A DNA stretch of 64,000 nucleotides from Trochalopteron elliotii (lineage: Eukaryota; Chordata; Aves; Passeriformes; Leiothrichidae). This document shows positions 1 through 10,400 of this stretch, piece after piece. The position numbers and the translations under genes are program-made. The notes beneath the pieces are model-generated. The model made no database searches, was not told the DNA's origin, and saw only the letters and a list, made by a program, of their open reading frames with translations. Each line of letters starts with the position of its first letter. Position 1 is the stretch's first letter. The stretch is from NCBI GenBank assembly GCA_024734555.1, contig JANPWX010000054.1:8910574-8974573 (forward strand). The letters run 5' to 3'.

Positions 1-1486
1 AAGCAAAAATATATTCTCCCTTGTTTTCTGCTTATTCCCCAAATCAGTTTACACTGTTAAAAATAACGCAAATGGACAAAGTTGTTGATTTAGGAGCAAC
101 ATCTATATGGCTGCTGCTGCTGTGGGGCAGGGAACAGACCAGATGACTTCTGAATGTCCCATCTGCACTTGTTTTCTAAAATTGCTGAGAAAATAAACCC
201 AAACTTTAGATTTAGGCATTCAGGCATTAGAGTGAAAGCTGATGCCATATCAGAATAAACACTATTTACCCTACTTTGGGGAAAGTTCTAGTGTGCATTC
301 CACATTGATTATGACTCTAGTAAGAACAAGCAACCAAATAAAGTTCATGAATATTTTCAGGGGGCAAGAACAGCAATTCAGGATAATGAGATCCAGGCAG
401 AAGAAATGTTCCTAAAGTCTCAGACAAGGGACTGCTTAGATAGCTTGCTCTTGTCTGACCTTTGCTTCCAGCTGAACCATCTGGCCTGGGCTTATTGGGT
501 CTAAACCAGCAAACAGCATTGCAAAAGGGTTGCCTGTATTCCACAGTATGATTTGTGAGGGCTCACATGTCTGTGATCTCACAGACCTGCGAGGGAGCCC
601 TAGATGGGATTCTCAACAGGACAACAATGCCAGAACCTTTAGCTCTATAATTTCAAAAATACTCTTTTTTTCTCACATCCTGGGTAAGTACCCTGCCCCT
701 CAGACAAGAGAAATGGCCCCTCTCTGGAGGGAAGTAGCTATCACATTATTTATACAAAGTGGAACAGCTCCCAGAGGAGAGATTGACACAGACAGGCGCA
801 AGAATACCAGTATAGCTAAGTGTCCAGTGATATTCAACTGAGAGAGAACAAACTAGTTCAAATCCTATCAATTTCTCTTTCTATACATAGACATATATAT
901 GCATATGAAAATCCTTTCCTATGTATACATACATGTATGCATGTAGGTGTGTTTAAATACATCACTATAAATGAAATAAAAATTGTATGTACACACTGTT
1001 TATATGTGTGTACACATACACTGTACAGATGGCTCTCACATACACATCCTAAGATTTTCACCTTGGCCCTAGAAGCTTTGTAAGAATGTCAGTTTAATGA
1101 TGCATTCAAAAACTTCCAGTTTTAACTAATCAGAATTGAGTGTACACAAATACTCTGGTAGCTCTTCAACAAAAGGAGAAATGATACCTGTGCCTACAAG
1201 GTTCATCCAGTCTGCAATCAGGTGGTGCAGATGTTCTTTACCAATAGTGTTACCTGACAAGAAATTAAATCACATTATCTTATGCTGCTTTCTCAGGGGA
1301 GAAATTACATGCCTGTAGAGTCCTACCCCTGAGTCAGTCCTGCTCTCTGGATGCTTTTAGCAACACCTGCAGGCCCTGCTGCACTGACTAGTTCTAATAA
1401 TGTAATCCTATTTGGAGGGTAATGAACAGGTCTACTGTCTAGGGAATAGCATTTCTGTATGAAAATTTCCTTTCAATTCATTTCAG
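1..1486. other. Upstream region of gene 1, no coding exon recognised
   Basis: No reading frame here resembles a known protein. The stretch holds a TA/CA-rich low-complexity tract (about 880-1020) and a good splice donor (TGG then GTAAGT, GT at 684-685). That donor could close a non-coding first exon of gene 1, because an acceptor follows at 1485-1486. No TATA box or CpG island is convincing, so the true transcription start may lie left of the window. Confidence 0.5.
880..1035. repeat. TA/CA-rich low-complexity tract with imperfect hairpin
   Basis: Alternating purine-pyrimidine steps (TATA, CATA, TGTA, CACA) dominate. Positions 984-996 and 1006-1020 are inverted repeats of each other apart from a two-base bulge, around a 9-base loop. 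It looks like a decayed compound microsatellite. Overlapping open frames on both strands are a by-product of this composition. Confidence 0.6.
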
Positions 1487-4374
1487 AATAACTGTCTCTG
1501 ATACAGCCTGAGCTCAGGCAAGGTAGCAGCAAGATGCCTCACACCAGAGACTCTTCATCTCTGACACACAGCACTTCCTATGAAACTCCATCACTGTCAG
1601 ATCTCCAGCAGCTCCTGTGGTTCAGAGCAGGCTCTGATAATCACGTGGATGAAGTCTGGCCAAATATCTACCTGGGAGATGCGTAAGAACATATGGTCCT
1701 ATTGTTAAGCTGTTATCAGTCCCTGAGAAGAGAGGAGAAAAGGCTGTGGAGCAGATTTTGGGGAGCAGCTTTTGGGTCTTCAGAAATGTTTTTGTGATAC
1801 AGGCTTCCAAAACTGATGATGTAAAGACCTTGAATGTCAAGAAAAACATGACATGCAAAATGGTGATTTACCCATAGCATGTCTGGCTTGGTTTTTCATA
1901 CTCTTTGAGCCATCAGTGATTTGGCAAGGTAAAAATTACTTGTATTCTAGACTAAAGTCCTCAAAGAACCTATACGAAATTGATGTCAATTCTGAGGTGC
2001 ATTATGTGGCCTGGAAACTGTGCTCTAAGGCAGCAGACAAGAGGCCAGGAGCCATAGCCCTCAAATAGGGGTAGCAAGATGAAGACCCAAAAGGACGAAG
2101 ACCCAGATGAATTGTACAATAGTCACATCTTGACATTCCAAATCCAAGCTTTCTTTCAAATATGATAAAACTGAAAATATCAAACAGGAATTTTCATGCA
2201 AATACCTTATTTTTGAGACCAATAATATTTATTGCTATTTCCTTCCAATTGGATTACTGCAGATTACCTAGATCATTAGCTCATTTTCCCCAGCTCCTCC
2301 TCCTCATGAATATATCAGTTAATGTTCAGAATTTGGAGAATGCCTATAGTCCTGGGAAGTGGGGTTCACCTAGCTGGTGAACACAATACATCCACTTCAT
2401 GTCCAAACTAGAAGCAAGATGTTGCTGGATTTGTGCGAGTTCTCGCTCTTGAGACCAGGCACACTATCAATGAGACATTAGCTCTAAAAGTTCCTAAACA
2501 AATATTTAAGGAAATGTTGACCACTTCATACAGTAAGCCATGTTCCCAGGAATTAACTGCTGGGAGGCATTTGCTTAACTGACAGTATCCCACTGGCAAG
2601 TCTGTGCTCCTGCTGCTCTCCACACCTCCATATCACATTTTTCATGCACGAAGCACTACGTTCTTCTTGAAATTTGCTCCTCTGTAAGCAGGATGCAGTT
2701 CCTGCATCCTTCTGTAGTGGGAGCAGGCACTAACTTTAAACCATGCTATTTTTGCAGAATCTTAGGAGCGTTGCCAATGTGCCCTTCATGTCTTTCAACA
2801 GGTGGGCTGCTAGGAGCAAAGCTATACTTCAAGGCCTCAACATTACTCATATCCTTAATGCAGCAGATGGACCATATAGCATCAACACAGGAGCCAAATA
2901 TTATGCAGATCTGCAAATAGAGTACTATGGAGTGGAAGCATTTGATGATCCTTCCTTTGACTTAAGTATCTTCTTTTACGATGCTGCCAATTTCATATGC
3001 AAGGCCATAAACTCTTCAGGAGGTAAGAGAGAAGCAAAGATAAGCTTTGGGAGGAAATTTCAACACAAGCCAAATGACTTTTCATTGCAGTAACAGGCAC
3101 CAACAGAGCTCAGAATCAGCATATGGTTCAAGGCAGCACATGCAGAAGCACTGAGCAGAGGATGGAGAAGGGTGCCTATGCCATGTGCTGCAGGGAAGGT
3201 GGCTGTGCCAGGTCCCCAGGAGTTGCGGAAGACTGGCTACCCCCAGCCCAGCATGGTGGAAAGAAGGGCAAGCTCTGGCACCAGAGTATAGAGGGAAGAG
3301 CAGAGGTTATGGCACTGCAGATGCTGCCCCATGGGCCCATCCTGTAGGAATCAGCAGGATCTGTGTGGTTCCACACATCCCTCCCACCCCTCACACACTG
3401 ACAGGGGCTCCGGCTGGGGATCCTGCCCTGCATGCTGCTCCTGCTCCCCGTGGGAGCAGTGGCACTTCGGTGCTGGCTCGAATGCTTCACATGCTCAAGT
3501 ACTTCACAGAATTGGAGCTTTATTCAGCCTGTCTATTAAGCTAGAGAAGCAGCAGAAGTTAACGAACTAAGTCAAAAACTACGAGCCTGACCTGCAGCCT
3601 GCTGAATTTTTGTCAGCAGAGTTTGGATTATGGCCTAGTTATCATAATTTCCATTTGTTCCAGAGTTTGCTCTGACTCTGACTGGCTACAGGATCTGCTG
3701 CTTTCACTGGAGTGCTTTATTAAATCCTCGGTTATAGCTCACACTGGGCTGCTGAGATACAGTAAATTACAACTCCATTTTTACAGGCAGACTATCCCAC
3801 AGAGTTTGTGGGACTTGCCAGTGATCACAGTCAGGGCTGGGCCAAATTTCTCTGCCAAAATTTGGTTTTTTCCACAGAAAACTATACTAACAAATTTAGT
3901 CACAGAAAGCTTCTCCTTCCACGGAAAATTTCAACTATTTCAATCTTAGGCCTAAATTAGATGCAGGAGGTCAGTATGAAATACCACCTGCCTGAGAGGT
4001 GATGTTCCTGAAAGCATGAAGATCCACTAACTGTCACCATTGCTTTCTTAACTCATTTCTACTATTTATTTTTTCTCCTCCCTTTGTTTTTTTCACTTTA
4101 GAAATGCTAAAGCACACTCACCTTGCTGTGCCTTTTTGTTTGTGCAGGTAAGGTGTTCGTTCATTGTGCCATGGGAGTGAGCCGCTCAGCAACTTTAGTG
4201 CTTGCCTTTTTAATGATCCATGAAAACATGACACTTGTGGATGCTCTGAAGACAGTGAGTGCTCACAGAAACATCTGCCCGAATTCGGGGTTCCTCCGCC
4301 AGCTCCGGGACTTGGACATTAAACTGAATGAAGAGAGGAAAAGAGCCAGGGCATGTGCTACCAAAGACCTGTAA
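1487..4374 (+). CDS. DUSP13-like dual-specificity phosphatase (DUSP13A by position), three coding exons
   Basis: This is an atypical dual-specificity protein phosphatase expected to act in the cytosol on phospho-Tyr and phospho-Ser/Thr. CDS is 1534-1682, 2802-3022 and 4148-4374 (149+221+227 nt, 198 aa plus stop). A variable N-terminus (1-36) precedes the family signature [11 protein letters not shown] (39-49). The NAADG segment is at 69-73 and YYGVEA at 91-96, followed by the likely general acid Asp98. The P-loop HCAMGVSRS (129-137) has nucleophile Cys130 and Arg136. The 32-residue Asp-to-Cys spacing equals that of VHR/DUSP3. The basic C-terminal tail is short. Mammalian MDSP has a more altered P-loop, so this copy looks ancestral-like and could be named simply DUSP13-like. 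In mammals MDSP is muscle-enriched and reported to bind ASK1; that role is not shown here. A splice acceptor at 1485-1486 implies an upstream 5' UTR exon. Confidence 0.85.
1534..1682 (+). CDS. DUSP13A-like coding exon 1
   Basis: The ATG at 1534 is the first in frame after the acceptor TTTCAG (ends 1486) and leaves a 47-nt 5' UTR in this exon. The exon encodes residues 1-49 plus two bases of codon 50. It ends at a GC|GTAAGA donor (GT 1683-1684). The intron is in phase 2, the same as in the other two phosphatases of the window. Confidence 0.88.
2802..3022 (+). CDS. DUSP13A-like coding exon 2
   Basis: The acceptor is TTTCAACAG (AG 2800-2801) and the donor GAG|GTAAGA (GT 3023-3024). The 221-nt length matches exon 2 of the DUSP13B-like gene exactly. 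It encodes the central sheet ([10 protein letters not shown]) and the general-acid loop with Asp98. Joining to exon 1 restores codon 50 as Ala. Confidence 0.92.
4148..4374 (+). CDS. DUSP13A-like coding exon 3 (active site and C-terminus)
   Basis: The acceptor is TTTGTGCAG (AG 4146-4147). The exon starts in phase 1, completing a Gly codon, and reads through the P-loop HCAMGVSRS, the helix [10 protein letters not shown] and the conserved [13 protein letters not shown] to TAA at 4372-4374. A second, pyrimidine-rich acceptor (AG 4100-4101) lies 46 nt upstream. Its use would shift the frame and stop before the active-site Cys. Confidence 0.92.
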
Positions 4375-4493
4375 GACAGAATTGCTGAAAGAAAGAAGAC
4401 AAAACCTTACTTGAGTTGTCTATATCTCTTATAGGTGAACTGCATTTATAAATTTAAGACACAAGTTTATGAGACACCAGGATGCATGTTATT

Positions 4494-4499
4494 AATAAA
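4494..4499 (+). terminator. Polyadenylation signal of gene 1
   Basis: A canonical AATAAA lies about 120 nt after the stop codon, followed by T/G-rich sequence. It predicts a very short 3' UTR. Confidence 0.7.
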
Positions 4500-6330
4500 A
4501 ATAGATTTTGCTTGATCTTTCCAGTTTGCAAAGCCTTCCTAGATTTATATTTATGATTGGTTGTGTACTCTATCCTTCACTCTCCACCTTAAAACACTGC
4601 TGTCTGCTAGTTTAAAAGAAAAAAAAAAAAAAAAGTAGAAAGAGATCAGGTTCCACTTCAGAAATAGCTGTGTTTCAGCAACTAGTGAAGCTCATATCAC
4701 TTTATGAAGTGTTAGGCTATTTGAGGTGAAAGATGCCATATTATTTATGCTACAGTAATGCTTAGAAGTTTTCTTATGAACCCGCCCCACACCCCTTCAC
4801 TCCTTGTGTCTCAGAGGGTTTGTATTTTGAGACTTGAATCTGGCTCTGGTTAGTTTTTGCTTTTACAATTGGTGGAGCTCCTGAGTTGGGGTAAGAGGCT
4901 GTTTAAAGGCAGAGCAGCTGGGAAACAACATAAGCCATTCGAAGAAATTATTCCAGGTATCTCTACAGGTTTTTCCTTTTGGCTGCTCATCAGAGCTTTT
5001 TTCCTCCATGAAAATACATTTCCTTGAGAGGGCATTCAAACATTGTTAATCTTCCATACTAAAAATCATCCAGGAAATGCTGCAGAAAATGCTTCTAAAG
5101 AAGAAGGTCGGTTCCCAGCTAAGGCTGGTGCAGGAAAATATTTGACAAAGTTCAATGTATCTCAAATTTGTTTGGCAGTTCAAAATTACAAAACTTGGGA
5201 TTTTCTTTCTCAAAAATAAAAGGTTATTAACATTGCAACATCATATTCTGTGGCATTTGCTTTTGTGAGGTGGACTGAAGCGAAAACTGAAGACACACAG
5301 GAATGGCAAGGGAGGTGTTGACAGGCATCAGGCTTTCATCTTTGTGTCTCTGGGCCACCATAAGAGCACTCAATAGTTACTGTCATCTGATGGATCAGTG
5401 CTGCCTGGAAACTATGTGAAGCACATCTGGCTTTTGGTTCCCAGCGGACAAGCATTTGCAGCACAAAGCCAGCTCCAAAGCCAGCTGGGGACGGCAGTTT
5501 GTATTCCTAGTACCAAACTCAGGAATGCAGAGGCATGAATACTACCCACTATGTGAACTGCCTACTCAAAACCAGCACAACAAGGGAAAACATTCCTTGC
5601 CATTTCCAGTATTGTCTACAAGGTTAATTTCTGCCTTCAGGACAGACAACTCAGCATCTTTTATAATGCTCGTACCTGATACCTACATCTGCTCCGTGAG
5701 CCAGAGTATAGGAGTCAGAGCACAAAGCAGAGTATTTGGCACTGAGGACCTGACCATCATACCAAGGATGCCTCAGGGGATTTTATTTGGATTAACCCTG
5801 TAGATTGGACATCCCTGAGCAGCAGTAGAGCAGTACTGGAACACTTCTTTGATTTAGTTCCCTGTGTAAGGAAATCTCCTCATGAGCTCTAGGGCTGCTC
5901 TGCAAAGGCAACAAAACCTCAGCAAGTAGGAATAGCCAAATTAAAAGTATGTTTCAGACCCAAAATTTTAATATGCATGTTTCTGTCACCAATTAAATCT
6001 AACAAAGTGATTCAGACTTACAGAATAAGTTAGGGAACCCCCCCCAGTAGATCTGTCTATAGAGATGCCCCCCAGCCCCAACAAGAACCACATTTTCTTA
6101 TTCTTCCCCTTCTAGGAAGCAGGAAGGAGGCCAACCAGCCATTTTCGGGCTGGAGCAAAGGGCAGAGCTGAGGAGTCGGTGGGGCTCCTAGAGCACGTGC
6201 ACATCAAACGCATTTCACAGGATACAAACTTACCACGCTTTTAAAACCCTGATTGGTACAGCTGAAAATCTGCAGCTTTCTCTGATGATAAAAATACTGT
6301 AAACACGGCAAAGTAACACACAGAATGCAA
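4500..6330. other. Spacer between gene 1 and the CpG island
   Basis: It contains a 16-base A run (4619-4634) and no recognisable exon or RNA gene. A 115-codon open frame at 5456-5803 has no similarity I recognise and is probably chance. A good minus-strand donor (TG|GTAAGT; + positions 6228-6233) sits just left of the CpG island. Confidence 0.5.
4619..4634 (+). repeat. Poly-A tract, 16 bases
   Basis: Uninterrupted run of A. No retroposed element is recognisable immediately upstream. Similar 16-base A runs occur at 18533-18548 and 27250-27265. Confidence 0.8.
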
Positions 6331-6445
6331 CTTCTCAGGTTACGTTGTCTCGCGCGCGATTTTTCTCCCAAAGGCGCACTCCGCATCCCATCCCAGTCCG
6401 CATCCCATCCCGGGCTCTGCCGTCCGCCCGCGGCTCCGGCTGCCG

Positions 6446-6459
6446 CCGCCAGGTGGCGC
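6446..6459 (+). promoter_or_regulatory. CTCF-like binding motif
   Basis: The bases CCGCCAGGTGGCGC match the core CTCF consensus CCASYAGRKGGCRS at all but one position. The motif lies in the CpG island, 10 bases before the assembly gap. It also contains the E-box CAGGTG. Confidence 0.55.
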
Positions 6460-6469
6460 GGGCGGTCCG

Positions 6470-6868
6470 NNNNNNNNNNNNNNNNNNNNNNNNNNNNNNN
6501 NNNNNNNNNNNNNNNNNNNNNNNNNNNNNNNNNNNNNNNNNNNNNNNNNNNNNNNNNNNNNNNNNNNNNNNNNNNNNNNNNNNNNNNNNNNNNNNNNNNN
6601 NNNNNNNNNNNNNNNNNNNNNNNNNNNNNNNNNNNNNNNNNNNNNNNNNNNNNNNNNNNNNNNNNNNNNNNNNNNNNNNNNNNNNNNNNNNNNNNNNNNN
6701 NNNNNNNNNNNNNNNNNNNNNNNNNNNNNNNNNNNNNNNNNNNNNNNNNNNNNNNNNNNNNNNNNNNNNNNNNNNNNNNNNNNNNNNNNNNNNNNNNNNN
6801 NNNNNNNNNNNNNNNNNNNNNNNNNNNNNNNNNNNNNNNNNNNNNNNNNNNNNNNNNNNNNNNNNNNN
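6470..6868. other. Assembly gap (399 N)
   Basis: Run of N inside GC-rich sequence, typical of bird assemblies at CpG islands. Any first exon or start codon hidden here cannot be read. Confidence 0.99.
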
Positions 6869-7118
6869 GGTCCCGGCGGGGCCGCGCCGAGCGGTGGGCA
6901 CTGCCCTCCGGCCCCGAGCCCCGGTCCCGCCTTGGCCGCTTTGTTCCGAATTCGGGTCAAACCGCGGGAGAACCGGGCAGACGATGGGGCTGTGCTCGGG
7001 AACGCTCTCGTCCTGTCCCGCCGCGGGCTTCCCGAGCCGTCTGGCAGGCTGGGGCAGAGCAGGGACGGACCCGGCTGCCCCCCACACGGGCTAAGCCCAG
7101 CCATCCCCTCACGGCTCA

Positions 7119-7406
7119 CAGCTGGGCTGAGCCGCAGCTGCCCCACAAGGAGCAGCCGTGGCAGCCCCCGCTGGCGGGGCAGCCCTCAGGCTCCGTGTGC
7201 CGGCACCGCCCGCGCCCCGGCCGGTCACAGCCGCTGGCACCGCCTGAGCCCCGGCCTCCTCCACAGCTCTGCCCCCCGCAGCTGCCTCAGCCCGGCTGCT
7301 GCAGGTCCAAAGAGGGTAGGGAAGTACGGGTTATAATTAACAGAATTAAAAATAGGCTTTGAATAAACTGAACACCCGGAGAGGCTAGAAATTTGTTGTG
7401 CAGCTG
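7119..7406. promoter_or_regulatory. E-box and MEF2 cluster on the CpG island shore
   Basis: Four CAGCTG E-boxes (7119-7124, 7135-7140, 7279-7284, 7401-7406) flank a MEF2-type site TTAAAAATAG (7346-7355). CAGCTG is a preferred myogenic bHLH site, and MEF2 co-operates with these factors in muscle enhancers. That fits genes known to be muscle-enriched in mammals. Single motifs are common by chance; only the clustering is notable. Confidence 0.35.
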
Positions 7407-10400
7407 GCACGTTAGGAGGAAAGTGAGTGGTATTATTCAAACAAAGGTAATCCAAGACACCGCAGCGCGGGAGCCTCGACTACCAGGCAAGTACCTTTAA
7501 GCTTGTTTACAAAGCAACCCCCGGTGAGGTCAGCACCTGCACCGAGCAGTGTCACCCCCCACAGCCTGCCCCGCCAGCAGCGAGCCCCCGGCAGGGCCCG
7601 GCCAGAGCAGCCGCTGGGCCCTTCTACTCAGGAACTCCAATATTTGTGAAATTCGAGTTTGCTTTCCAGCTGGACGTACAGGCTGAGGATCTCTCGCTGA
7701 AAAAGATGCTTAACAAAACAAACCCATTTTATTTAAATACCAGTCTGGCTTGTATTTAAATTTCCTACAGATCTATCTTTAAGATAATAGCCATGAAACA
7801 CTGGATGTGGGTTTCCTTCCTCTCAGCTGATGTTCACAAATCGATCCTAGGAAGGGAAAGACTGTTCAGTCAGTTACACTGGAGAAAATGTGAAACAGAC
7901 TATGAATAAAATGCTGTGCAGTTCAAAAACAAAACCTAGGAGAGACGAAAGAGTAAGAAGTTTGAGAGGAGGGGGTGGATGGGTTGTTGTGTTCTTTTTC
8001 CTTTTTTTAATACTAACTCTTTATAGTTTGGGGCATTTATGGATTATTTATAACTAGAATCAAATTTTCAGACAGCAATGGGATTTTTAATATCAGCAGT
8101 CTTCCTCAGAAATTTTTTATTGAGGAAATATGCTTGCATGGCTGTAGAAGCCATTGTGATGATTGGAGTAAAAGAGTACAGAAGGAGAAGACTGGGTTAA
8201 ATTAATTCCTGCTAAATACCTACCAGCAGACTTGCTGTCTGTATGGGGAGCTGGAGACAGAATTGTACCAGGGTAAAAAGGATAGTGTGTCTATTTATAG
8301 TGCTGCCTTCAACACCATAGGAATTCAAAGGAAAACTCCAACTCAGCACACAGTCTTCTCATCATCTTCTTCTGTCAAGATTAAATGGGGCCTGAGATCA
8401 TTTCCCCTACAAATCCTTTCTAGGAAGAATCTGTTCCTTTTTGCAACAAGGAACTAGCATGGTACAAATCACTCCAGAGGCCAAGTCCTCCTCACCCAGC
8501 CAAATGTCACCACTTTCCCTTTGGTAGGCAGAGGAAGAGGAAAAAGAGACCCTTACAAGCCTCAGCTCGTGTGCAGGAAAGACCAAAAATGTTTCACCTG
8601 CCACACATCCTTGCTCCCCATACTGTCCCCTGCCCTTCTTACACCAGGTGCTGTGGGGCACTTACAAACAAAGGGGTGAGGGTCGCTCCAGCACAATCCC
8701 AGTGGCAGGCAGCAAAGAGAGGAATGGGAATGCTGTACTGGCACACAGTCATGGTCATTCATGGTGTCACTTGAGATGAGGCCCTTACCCTGTGTGCCCC
8801 TCTTGCCACTGCAGAATCATCCATCTCTGGGCAGGAAGAGGCTTCAGCAGGTGTGTGGGGCACCTGTTTATCAGTAGAAATTATCTCTAATGTTGAGAGT
8901 ACAAATGAAAGCAGCTTTGGAAAGGGTATTAGCAAAAACCTGACTGCCACTCTAAAAGAAAGGTACACTCCTGGAGTTCCTTAGCTCCACTCTTCTTTTA
9001 GCATCATGGTGCCTCAGATCTTTCCTTCTCATCTTCCACCTTCCAGTTTCTTTTTAATAGGAGCTGCTTTTTCATTTTTCACAAAGCACTACCTACTCTG
9101 TCTCAATGCTCCTCTTTTGTAATTCTGTTTCCAAGCTGTCTGCTAGGTAGGGAGCAGAAGGTGCAGGACTTGGTGCTGCCTTTGAGGTACAGGTAATTAT
9201 TATGTGCATCTGTTATTGTGGTTGCTGCCTCAACAGGTGGAAAACATGCTGTTCTCTGATAGATTTGCAGCACTCCATGCTCCTGCCTTGTCTTTTCTCT
9301 AAAGCCAGTCGTGTGGTGTTCAGAAAATAATAAACACAGCCTCACTGCTGCCACAAAAACCCCTGGTAAATATATTTTTATGGGAATGAAGTATTAAAGG
9401 ATTTGAACACTTACTCACTGAAAGCAAAATATGAGCAGTAAGGTTGGGTAAAGATTCAAAGGCTGGTTTGCTTCCTTTCCCTGGAGCACATCAAGGCTGC
9501 ACTGTTTGCACTTCAGAGATGGATAGTGGGGAATTACTTAACCCAAAATGATGGAAACAATTCAGACTATAATAATATAGCATGAGAGTTTCTCATATTA
9601 CATCTATTCCCCATACTGCTGGCTATACTCTGCCTTCAGATTCACGTGCACAACTCTCACTGGAATCTGGAGGAACTGTTTGAAGCCAAAATGCATTTCA
9701 TTATCTTTCTGAAGTCTTTCTGCAGCTTAGTGGCTAAATTCTGAGCTCAAGTACTGGGAACAAAGCTTGTCTATACATTTCCCAGTGTCTGCCTCGGTGA
9801 GATTCCCATCTGTTGTGTTTTATTTTGAATTTTGTCTTCCTACTTTCCTAAAAACACAAAGCAGAAACACACATTTCCTCTGCCCTGGAGTGCAGGAGTC
9901 ACCTAATGTCCCAGCAGGTTCTCTCAACAACATACAGTGGATCCCAGTTTGTCTAAAAATGCTACAAGCCCTTTGTGGAGAAGAAAGGGAGGAGTCCAGA
10001 AATGTGGGCCAAGTTTCTGAGTGTTGTGAAAAACCCCTGCCCCCAAAGGGACTCAATTTCCTGTTTCCTCTCTCCCAAAAATGTCACCTGGGTTTGGGTT
10101 TTGTTAAGAGAAATATACATTGCTCAAGTCCAGGCTCTAAGTCTTTGGTTTGTGCTTCCTGCTGACGCTGCAGAGACTACAAGAGCCATGAAAGCTGAGT
10201 CTGACTTTGGGGCTTCACATTTGCAATAGCAGAGCAAATTAAATAGAGGGGCATGTTAAGTGAGTTGGGAGATTGCTGTTGACCAACAAATCTTCATTAA
10301 GTTCCCACACCAAGCTGTGCTGCACCTCTAATGAAAATGATCATTGTTTCTCCTTCTATGTTTCAAATATTTCGCCACCAGGTTTGAGAGAAATTCAGAC

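Larger units (their letters stand above)
6340..7290. promoter_or_regulatory. CpG island, partly unsequenced
   Basis: Both flanks of the N run are dense in CG dinucleotides and GC-rich (for example 6345-6469 and 6869-7245), against an AT-rich background elsewhere. This is the only CpG island in the window, so it is the best candidate for a constitutive promoter. It lies between gene 1 and gene 2. It could drive a non-coding first exon for gene 2 on the + strand (candidate donors with GT at 7423 and 7447). It could also drive a divergent minus-strand transcript (donor at 6233-6232). In mammals SAMD8 is transcribed divergently next to DUSP13, so it is one candidate. Open frames across the island are composition artefacts, and several are bridged by N. 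Confidence 0.75.

Noticed and set aside
6325..7362. Long open frames across the CpG island on both strands
   Set aside because: They are held open only by translating the N run as X and by high GC content. No domain is visible on either side of the gap.
8291..8300. Isolated MEF2 sites (also 36019-36028 and 39889-39898)
   Set aside because: Several such degenerate 10-mers are expected by chance in 64 kb of AT-rich DNA. Only the one clustered with E-boxes was kept.
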